Assembly: GCA_016217775.1 (NCBI GenBank)
Contig: JACRGG010000114.1
Location: 1 to 10,545, forward strand
Source: Microcaldota archaeon
GTDB lineage: Archaea; Micrarchaeota; Micrarchaeia; Norongarragalinales; UBA97
DNA length: 10,545 nucleotides
Direction: 5' to 3'
Part shown: positions 5,978-10,545 of the stretch, one piece after another
Numbering within the stretch: position 1 is the first letter of the stretch
Layout of the letters: each line of letters begins with the position of its first letter
Program-made: the position numbers and the translations under genes
The notes under the pieces: generated by a model
Database searches by the model: none
Seen by the model: only the letters and a program-made list of their open reading frames with translations
What the model was told of the DNA's origin: nothing

Positions 5978-7630
5978 ATGGTTTCCAGAGTTGCCGTTGT
6001 TGACAAAAAATTATGCGACTCCAAGGCGTGCAACCTAGAGTGCGAGAAAGTCTGTCCCGTGAACCGCGCGGGCGCGGAGTGCGTGATGGCAAGCCCCGGG
6101 AAAACCGCGTGGATTTCCGAGGAATTATGCGTTGACTGCGGGCTGTGCATCAAGCGCTGCCCCTTTCACGCGATTGAAATCGTGCGCCTCCTAGCCCCGG
6201 TTGAGGACAAGCTGGTCTACCGCTATGGGGAAAACTCGTTCGCGCTATACGGCCTGGCTTTGCCCAAGCAGGGAATCACGGGGGTAATCGGCGAGAACGG
6301 GTGCGGGAAGAGCTTGAACACCGCGATTTTAACCGGATTAGTGATGCCAAAGCGCCTTGCCTCAAAGGAAGCCCAAGAGTTTTTTTCAAAAATAGATTTT
6401 AAGCAAGTAGTGTACAAGCCGCAGGAAATCAGCGCGAAGCCGCTTAAAGGCACGGTGCGCGAGTTATTCGACTCCGCCGACGAGAACGGATTGCTTGGAC
6501 AGATAATCGGCGAGTTCGACTTGCAGCCCCTCTTTCCAAAGAAAGCAAGCGAGCTGTCCGGAGGCGAACTCCAGCGGGTTATTCTCGCCAAGGCTTTAAG
6601 CAAGAAGAAGGAAATCTACGTCCTCGACGAGCCCCTCGCGTACTTGGATTACGCTTACCGAATTCGCTTCGTCCAATTCGTGAAAAAGCACTTTTCGGAC
6701 AAGAAAGTTCTTGTTGTAGACCACGATTTGAGCTTAATGAGCTACTTGTGCGATTCTTCCTACGTGCTTTACGGAGTGAGCGGGAGCTACGGAATCGTCT
6801 CCCAGCCCTACGCGACCGACAGGGCGATAAACCAGTTTTTGGACGGCACGCTGAAAAGCGAGAACGTGAAATTCCGCGAGCCAATCGCATACCGCGAGAA
6901 CAACCCACAGCAGGGAAACGCGCAGCTTTCAATAGTCCCAAAGCTCTCTTTCAAGCAAGGCTCGTTCGAGCTTAAAAACGATTCAGACATTCCGCTGTTC
7001 GACGGGGAGGTAGTCGGCATAGCAGGCGCTAATGGAATAGGCAAGAGCACGCTGTGCAGGCTTCTCGCGGAAAAAAACCCGGGCGAAGCCGCGCTAAAAC
7101 CCCAGCTGCTGGAGCGTTCCGACAAGCTAGTCGGCGACTATCTTTCCGCCGACTCTCCGTTTGAAAAAGCGTTCGAGAAGGAAATGAACTTGCGCAAACT
7201 AGAATTCCTCTCGCTAAAACAGCTTTCCGGCGGGGAATTGCAGAAAACCTTCGTCTTCAACGCCCTCTCGCAGGAAAAGCCGCTGATTATCCTCGACGAG
7301 CCGAGCAATATGCTCGACGTTTTAAGCAGGATTAAGTTAAGCAAGCTCCTCTCCCAGAAAGCAAGCGAGAACTCCTGCGTGCTAGTAGTCGACCACGACC
7401 TCGAGTTCCTGCTTAACTCGGTTGACCGCTTAATCGTAATGAACGGAGTGCCGGGAGAAAACGGGTTTGTGAAGGGCGCGTACGAGAAAAACGAGGGGGC
7501 GGCGATTCTCCTAGAGGAATTCGACTTGTCGTACCGCCGCGACCCCGACTCGAACCGCCTCAAGTTAAACAAGCGAGGCTCGGTGAAAGACCGCGAGTTA
7601 AAGGAATCAAAAAAGTTTGTTGAACAATGA
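5978..7630 (+). CDS. ABCE1/Rli1 ribosome-recycling ATPase
   Basis: 550 residues. ABCE1 splits post-termination ribosomes into subunits, working with release factor aRF1 or Pelota. The N-terminal ferredoxin-like domain carries C13-x4-C18-x3-C22-x3-C26-P and C51-x2-C54-x2-C57-x3-C61-P, ligands for two [4Fe-4S] clusters. NBD1 has Walker A GENGCGKS (105-112), signature LSGGE (193-197), Walker B LDEP with D217/E218, and H249. NBD2 has GANGIGKST (350-358), LSGGE (416-420), D440/E441 and H473. The hinge (YGIVSQP, then INQFLDG) and C-terminal RRDPDSNR...NKRGSVKDRE match the family. It is somewhat shorter than the usual ~590-600 residues, but every catalytic element is present. ATG 5978 is preferred over TTG 5969 because family members start close to the VAVVDK motif and because of TATA spacing. 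The stop overlaps the next start. Confidence 0.97.
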   Translation: MVSRVAVVDKKLCDSKACNLECEKVCPVNRAGAECVMASPGKTAWISEELCVDCGLCIKRCPFHAIEIVRLLAPVEDKLVYRYGENSFALYGLALPKQGITGVIGENGCGKSLNTAILTGLVMPKRLASKEAQEFFSKIDFKQVVYKPQEISAKPLKGTVRELFDSADENGLLGQIIGEFDLQPLFPKKASELSGGELQRVILAKALSKKKEIYVLDEPLAYLDYAYRIRFVQFVKKHFSDKKVLVVDHDLSLMSYLCDSSYVLYGVSGSYGIVSQPYATDRAINQFLDGTLKSENVKFREPIAYRENNPQQGNAQLSIVPKLSFKQGSFELKNDSDIPLFDGEVVGIAGANGIGKSTLCRLLAEKNPGEAALKPQLLERSDKLVGDYLSADSPFEKAFEKEMNLRKLEFLSLKQLSGGELQKTFVFNALSQEKPLIILDEPSNMLDVLSRIKLSKLLSQKASENSCVLVVDHDLEFLLNSVDRLIVMNGVPGENGFVKGAYEKNEGAAILLEEFDLSYRRDPDSNRLKLNKRGSVKDRELKESKKFVEQ

Positions 7631-8391
7631 AAATCCGGTACGGTTGGGGTGTGCTTGATTTGCCGAAATTAGTTTTTGAGACAACACGCTTGCCGCACGA
7701 AAGGCTCGGGGAGGTAAGGGTAACCCACTTGCCTAAATTCAATCCGGTGGAAGTCCTCGGGCTGCTTGACAAAAAACCGCTTTTTACGCGGGAAAACGGG
7801 AGTGTTTCCATCCACTCGCTTGGAAGAAATCAAGTATGCATTAAGTATTGCCGGCATTCTGACGCCCTGCGCGCGTTTAGTATGCTTAAGGAGGCTGCGG
7901 AAAAAAAACTCGGGCTGGAAACCCCGGTTGCCTTGATTTGGCCGATTGATACCCTTGACTTCAGCGCCCTAACGCGGCCGCGCATCGTCACCCTTTGGAG
8001 GAAAGAAGGATTTGGAAAGAAGGAGGAGAGAACCCTGCGCGGTTTTCTTGAAGACAAAAAAATTCCGGCAATGGAAAAAAAAAAGGTTGCTTTCAAAATT
8101 GTTAGGGCGTTAGCCAAGCTTCACGCGAACGGCTTTAGCCACAACGACGTGCACGGCGAGAACATATTAGTCAACTCAAAGAACGAGCCGTCCTTCGTTG
8201 ACTACTCGGATATGAGCGCGAACCCCTCGAGCGAGGAAATTAATTTAGACTTAAAAAGCGCAATAGACACTATTGATATTCACTTTACGAAATATCCGTT
8301 TAAGGGAAATTTAAGGCAAGAGCTTAACGGCGAGTACCACGATTGCTTCGCCAAGTACGCGCGCGGCTTGATTGCCAAAGAGAAAAAATAG
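7627..8391 (+). CDS. protein-kinase-like phosphotransferase coupled to ABCE1
   Basis: 254 residues. The C-terminal half has the kinase catalytic loop SHNDVHGENILV (171-182: H172, D174, N179) and a DFG-equivalent VDYSD (D192), followed by an Asp in NLDLKSAID as in RIO/Bud32-type kinases. K73 (VCIKYC) is the likely ATP-binding lysine and E89 or E92 its helix-C partner. The first ~65 residues are unfamiliar and no clear glycine-rich loop is seen. The DVHGENILV loop lies between RIO/Bud32 and the aminoglycoside/choline phosphotransferase type, so the substrate (protein or small molecule) cannot be named. The start overlaps the ABCE1 stop as ATGA (7627-7630) with no good Shine-Dalgarno sequence, which implies translational coupling. 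A run of ten A (8075-8084) lies inside the gene, but the kinase motifs stay in frame on both sides. Confidence 0.85.
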   Translation: MKIRYGWGVLDLPKLVFETTRLPHERLGEVRVTHLPKFNPVEVLGLLDKKPLFTRENGSVSIHSLGRNQVCIKYCRHSDALRAFSMLKEAAEKKLGLETPVALIWPIDTLDFSALTRPRIVTLWRKEGFGKKEERTLRGFLEDKKIPAMEKKKVAFKIVRALAKLHANGFSHNDVHGENILVNSKNEPSFVDYSDMSANPSSEEINLDLKSAIDTIDIHFTKYPFKGNLRQELNGEYHDCFAKYARGLIAKEKK

Positions 8392-8407
8392 CTTCTCCCC
8401 TGTTTTT
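8383..8407. terminator. facing T-tracts between convergent genes
   Basis: On the + strand, T5 at 8403-8407 lies 12 nt after the kinase stop. On the - strand, six A at 8383-8388 read as T6, inside the last codons of the kinase gene and about 30 nt past the membrane-protein stop. The spacer itself is only 27 nt. The two transcripts would therefore overlap at their 3' ends. Confidence 0.4.
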
Positions 8408-8418
8408 GCGGTTAGGCT

Positions 8419-9540
8419 TTAATCCAGGAATTTCGCCACGGCTATCGCGAAAACAACCGCGAGCGCCTTGAACAGCTTCGCCAGGATGTTTACTATCGCG
8501 AATGCGGCGAAGCCTAGGATGAAGGGAAGGGCGTCCTTCACGAACTTTGTTTGCGGGATTTTCTCCAACTCGGATTTAATCATTTTGGGAGTCAGCATTT
8601 GCGTGACGTTGATTGGCGGCAAGTCCTCCTTGCGCAGCGACTTAAGCTGCGTCACCAATTGTTTTTTGACTTGAGTGCCCATAGCAAGAGTCTGGTCGAC
8701 GGTGGAAGCGTAGTACGCGTCAACCAACGCGGTTTGAGTCGACTGCGAGTACGAGGCGAACTGGGGATCCTGTTTTTTCAGCAAGTCCGTTACCGCGCCC
8801 TTGTCCAAGCTCGCCTCTATCTGCGCGCGCGTAATCGCAACCGAGTCAACCGCGTCCGCGCACAAGCCTATTACTTGAGTCTGCAAGTTAGGCGCCGCGT
8901 TTTCAAGCAACGGGGGGACTATCTCCACCGAGTTTGAGATTACCGAGTTGTAGTAAGAGTCCGTGTTCGCGCTTACCTTAATCACGACGACTAGAAACGC
9001 GAGCACCATCAGGACGTACATTGCCTTGCTCAACTCGCCCCATAATCTCTTCCAGTTAAAGTCGGGGAGGTTAGTGGCAACAAGCGCAACGGCCGCGGCA
9101 GTCAGGCCGAACGCGAGGAACTCCAAGTCGTACCCGGGGGCGATTGCCGTGGTCAGCCCGGCCGCAATCAATACTGGCACGGCGGCAACCGCTGCTTGGG
9201 GCTTTGACAATCCTTTGCCAAAGTACGCGAGTATCCCTAGGCACAGCGAGTAGCTTACCGCGAAGAGAATGAACGAAATGCTCCAAAACTTGCTTGCGTG
9301 CAGCGCAATCCTGCCGAAGTCAAACGCGTCCTTTACGTTGAAGCTAGTCTTCGCGTACAAGAACATCGAGAAGACGAACATTATGAATACGACGATTAGC
9401 AGCATCGCCTTGCGGGTGAACTCGGGGGTGATGTCGAAGGCTATTGTCGGGATAGTCACGCTGAAATTGCTTTGCGCCACGCCCGCATCCTTCTTGGCGT
9501 CTTTAACCTTATTGTCCTTGCTCGCGGGCGTTGCAGGCAT
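8419..9540 (-). CDS. polytopic membrane protein with a large central soluble domain
   Basis: 373 residues from ATG 9538-9540 to TAA 8419-8421; the family is not recognised. A Lys-rich N-terminus (about 1-44) is followed by hydrophobic spans near 45-63, 86-108, 116-135, 140-157 and 172-190, a soluble region 191-335, and a long hydrophobic C-terminal stretch 337-371 that could be one or two spans. With the charged N-terminus inside, five spans would place the 145-residue domain outside the cell. That domain is helical, Gln/Ser/Thr-rich and has a single cysteine. No transporter, enzyme or receptor motif is visible. A TTG at 9565-9567 is in frame upstream but only 7 nt from the TATA-like box, so the ATG is preferred. 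The gene is convergent with the kinase gene and in the same orientation as SemiSWEET, though it has its own promoter. Confidence 0.85.
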   Translation of the reverse strand: MPATPASKDNKVKDAKKDAGVAQSNFSVTIPTIAFDITPEFTRKAMLLIVVFIMFVFSMFLYAKTSFNVKDAFDFGRIALHASKFWSISFILFAVSYSLCLGILAYFGKGLSKPQAAVAAVPVLIAAGLTTAIAPGYDLEFLAFGLTAAAVALVATNLPDFNWKRLWGELSKAMYVLMVLAFLVVVIKVSANTDSYYNSVISNSVEIVPPLLENAAPNLQTQVIGLCADAVDSVAITRAQIEASLDKGAVTDLLKKQDPQFASYSQSTQTALVDAYYASTVDQTLAMGTQVKKQLVTQLKSLRKEDLPPINVTQMLTPKMIKSELEKIPQTKFVKDALPFILGFAAFAIVNILAKLFKALAVVFAIAVAKFLD

Positions 9541-9573
9541 ATTATTGTACCAAATAAAATAATTCAATCAAGG

Positions 9574-9581
9574 TATAAAAA
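9574..9581 (-). promoter_or_regulatory. TATA box of the membrane-protein gene
   Basis: On the - strand this reads TTTTTATA. Its centre predicts transcription from about 9551, leaving a leader of about 11 nt before ATG 9540. This argues against the upstream TTG at 9567. The motif ACGCTTTTT (- strand) occurs at the box (9577-9585) and again 12 bp upstream (9589-9597). Confidence 0.5.
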
Positions 9582-9600
9582 GCGTTTGAAAAAGCGTCTC

Positions 9601-9659
9601 AGGGGGGTTGTTCCCCCCTAAAACCCATTGGGTTCACGCCCCCCTAAAAGGTTTTTTTT
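9601..9659. repeat. G6/C6 hairpin with repeated CCCCCCTAAAA motif
   Basis: AGGGGGG (9601-9607) and CCCCCCT (9613-9619) form a perfect 7-bp stem with a TTGTT loop. CCCCCCTAAAA is repeated directly at 9613-9623 and 9639-9649 (26-bp period), so the G-run can pair with either C-run. Between them is AACCCA-T-TGGGTT (9622-9634), a second perfect inverted repeat. T8 at 9652-9659 follows on the + strand. No + strand gene ends nearby, so this is not an obvious terminator. It lies in the 161-bp spacer between SemiSWEET and the membrane-protein promoter. Confidence 0.75.
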
Positions 9660-9681
9660 AATTAATCTTCTATTTATTTCC

Positions 9682-9687
9682 AAAAAA
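9682..9687 (-). terminator. T-tract terminator of SemiSWEET
   Basis: Six A on the + strand read as T6 on the - strand, 14 nt past the SemiSWEET stop at 9702. This fits archaeal T-tract termination and separates SemiSWEET from the membrane-protein gene downstream. Confidence 0.45.
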
Positions 9688-9701
9688 GAACGGGGAGGAC
9701 T

Positions 9702-9956
9702 TCACTTGTACTTTAACTTTAATGCGAGTATTCCCCCGGCGATGAGCACGGAAACTAAGTTAGCGGCCATAATCGGCAAATCATTTACTAAAAGCCCGTA
9801 GACAAGCCACAGGAATATGCCGAGCGTCATTAACGAAAACATTCCCAGCGACACGTCCTTAGTCGACTTGGTTTTGTACGCCTTCCAAAACTGGGGGAAG
9901 AACGCGGACGTAGTCAAAGCCGCGGCAATCAATCCAATGACTTGAACGTAATCCAT
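9702..9956 (-). CDS. SemiSWEET (PQ-loop/MtN3) sugar transporter half
   Basis: 84 residues, the normal SemiSWEET size. Three hydrophobic spans (about 4-22, 38-56, 61-79) form one triple-helix bundle. The PQ motif is P21-Q22 in SAFFPQFWKAYKTKSTKDVS, which is typical of the family, as are LGIFLWLVYG with W50 and MAANL with N66, the likely pocket Trp and Asn. SemiSWEETs work as homodimers that move mono- or disaccharides across the membrane by facilitated diffusion; the exact sugar cannot be read from sequence. ATG at 9954-9956, TGA at 9702-9704. A short or absent leader is likely. The gene is divergent from the Nudix gene across a 92-bp spacer, and its neighbours give no clue to a sugar pathway. 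Confidence 0.93.
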   Translation of the reverse strand: MDYVQVIGLIAAALTTSAFFPQFWKAYKTKSTKDVSLGMFSLMTLGIFLWLVYGLLVNDLPIMAANLVSVLIAGGILALKLKYK

Positions 9957-9973
9957 AAACTCAACACACTATC

Positions 9974-9982
9974 ATAAAATAA
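9974..9982 (-). promoter_or_regulatory. TATA-like box of SemiSWEET
   Basis: TTATTTTAT on the - strand is centred about 22 nt before ATG 9956, with its upstream edge at 26 nt. This is slightly close for a strict leaderless start but is the only A/T box in this part of the spacer. Confidence 0.45.
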
Positions 9983-10002
9983 GTTTCTAACAATTGATTA
10001 AC

Positions 10003-10017
10003 TTACTGCAGCAGTAA
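10003..10017. promoter_or_regulatory. perfect 15-bp palindrome beside the Nudix TATA box: candidate operator
   Basis: TTACTGC-A-GCAGTAA is a perfect inverted repeat with 7-bp arms. It ends one base before the TATA box (10019-10026), so it covers the position of the BRE where TFB binds. A dimeric regulator bound here could block or assist TFB at the Nudix promoter. It is about 20 bp upstream of the SemiSWEET box and could affect both genes. Confidence 0.5.
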
Positions 10018-10018
10018 C

Positions 10019-10026
10019 TTAAATAA
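10019..10026 (+). promoter_or_regulatory. TATA box of the Nudix gene, leaderless geometry
   Basis: TTAAATAA is centred about 26 nt before the A of ATG 10049, the same motif and spacing as at ABCE1. The bases before the ATG (TTTTTTCTCTT) contain no Shine-Dalgarno sequence, so a leaderless mRNA is likely. Confidence 0.65.
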
Positions 10027-10048
10027 CTCTCCCGCAGTTTTTTCTCTT

Positions 10049-10495
10049 ATGGCATTAAAAATCGTTGTCGGCGGGCTAGTCGTCAAGGAAGGCAAGCTTG
10101 TTTTAGTCCAAGAGGGAAAGAACGGCATCCGCGGATTGTGGAACCTCTCCTTAGGCGGGTTGGAGGAAAACGAGGAGATTAAAGACGGCGCCAAGCGCGA
10201 GGTAGAGGAGGAAACCTATTTTAAAGTCGAGTTGGAAAAACTGATTGGCGTTTACCAAAACCCAGTCCGCAACAACGGCAAGGACAACGTAGTGAAATTC
10301 ATTTTCCTAGCTAAAATACTGGGCGGCGAGCTGAAAAAACCCTCTGACTTGCTTGAAGTAAAATGGGTTTCATTCGACGAGCTTCTTTCAATGCCTGATG
10401 AAACTCTGCGCGACGAGTCAATAAAACTCGCGGCGAGAGATTACTTGGCGGGAAAATCTTTTCCAACCGACTTGATTACCGCATACAAAAAGTAA
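10049..10495 (+). CDS. Nudix hydrolase
   Basis: 148 residues, a usual single-domain size. Nudix enzymes cleave nucleoside diphosphates linked to another group, using metal held by the Nudix-box glutamates. The box begins at G36: G36-x5-E42-x7-R50-E51-V52-x-E54-E55-x-Y57-F58. All metal-binding and catalytic positions are present, but the conserved glycine near the end is Y57. Upstream GLWNLSLGG matches the strand leading into the box, and downstream EVKWVSFDELL is typical of MutT-like members. The substrate cannot be told; GKNGIRGLWNL resembles housecleaning enzymes but is not diagnostic. ATG 10049 is supported by TATA spacing, TAA at 10493-10495. The next gene starts 45 nt later on the same strand. 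Confidence 0.93.
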   Translation: MALKIVVGGLVVKEGKLVLVQEGKNGIRGLWNLSLGGLEENEEIKDGAKREVEEETYFKVELEKLIGVYQNPVRNNGKDNVVKFIFLAKILGGELKKPSDLLEVKWVSFDELLSMPDETLRDESIKLAARDYLAGKSFPTDLITAYKK

Positions 10496-10499
10496 AGCA

Positions 10500-10506
10500 T
10501 TAAATA
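10500..10506 (+). promoter_or_regulatory. TATA-like box for the gene starting at 10541
   Basis: TTAAATA begins five bases after the Nudix stop. It predicts transcription from about 10529, directly ahead of the AGGTGAG Shine-Dalgarno sequence. Confidence 0.45.
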
Positions 10507-10541
10507 CTCGTTTGTGCACATTGTTATCAGGTGAGTATTTA
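10501..10541 (+). repeat. 9-bp inverted repeat spanning TATA box and start codon
   Basis: TAAATACTC (10501-10509) and GAGTATTTA (10533-10541) are perfect reverse complements, 23 nt apart. One arm lies in the TATA box; the other covers the end of the Shine-Dalgarno sequence and the first base of the ATG. The spacer also holds an 8-bp palindrome, TGTGCACA (10513-10520). Confidence 0.7.
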
Positions 10542-10545
10542 TGGA
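10541..10545 (+). CDS. start of a further gene (3' partial, only five bases seen)
   Basis: ATG at 10541-10543 is preceded by GGTGA (10530-10534), a good match to the archaeal anti-Shine-Dalgarno sequence, with 6 nt spacing, and by a TATA-like box at 10500-10506. Only the first codon and two further bases are in the window, so nothing can be said of the product. Unlike ABCE1 and Nudix, this gene would have a short leader with a ribosome binding site. Confidence 0.45.

Noticed and set aside
7627..8391. assignment to Bud32 of the KEOPS complex
   Set aside because: The loop DVHGENILV differs from the Bud32 HGDLTTSN type and the N-terminal half does not match, so only a general kinase-like call is justified.
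9071..9562. open frames on both strands over the membrane-protein gene
   Set aside because: The - strand frame gives clear membrane spans and a promoter-supported start. The others are Arg/Ala-rich shadows.
9601..9659. intrinsic terminator of a + strand gene
   Set aside because: No + strand gene ends within a kilobase upstream; the kinase gene ends at 8391 and a - strand gene lies between.

Overview
The window reads as archaeal chromosome. The clearest marker is a complete ABCE1/Rli1-type ATPase (two ferredoxin-like cysteine clusters plus two ABC domains), a protein of archaea and eukaryotes that bacteria lack. Several genes also have an A/T box centred about 26 nt before the start codon, the archaeal TATA geometry for leaderless mRNAs. 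The small cysteine modules in the first gene (C-x5-C-x3-C-x8-C and the GC..PPKC type) resemble, from memory, modules in hypothetical secreted proteins of DPANN archaea and CPR bacteria. A DPANN-like archaeon is therefore my best guess, but it is an inference.

Layout. (1) 2-4282, + strand: the 3' part of a very large cysteine-rich, repeat-rich, probably secreted protein. Its reading frame runs off the left edge of the window. (2) 4339-5778 (possibly to 5850), - strand: an unrecognised alpha-helical, TPR-like protein, convergent with gene 1. (3) 5978-7630, + strand: ABCE1 ribosome-recycling ATPase. A protein-kinase-like gene (7627-8391) follows it with a 4-nt ATGA overlap, so the two form a translationally coupled pair. 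(4) 8419-9540, - strand: an unrecognised polytopic membrane protein, convergent with the kinase gene. (5) 9702-9956, - strand: a SemiSWEET/PQ-loop sugar-transporter half. (6) 10049-10495, + strand: a Nudix hydrolase, divergent from SemiSWEET, with a perfect palindrome touching its TATA box. (7) A further gene appears to start at 10541, with a TATA box and a Shine-Dalgarno sequence, and runs off the right edge.

The genes do not form one pathway. The only strong functional link is ABCE1 with the kinase-like protein. The most unusual object is the giant surface protein. It is a mosaic of Gly-rich perfect repeats, several duplicated disulfide-type modules (54 cysteines from residue 78 onward), Pro/Thr linkers, a PKD domain, a second beta-sandwich-like domain and a cysteine-free tail that contains a possible I9-like propeptide fold. 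No tRNA, rRNA, CRISPR array, insertion sequence or transposase was seen. No gene-free stretch exceeds 300 bases; the longest is 9541-9701.
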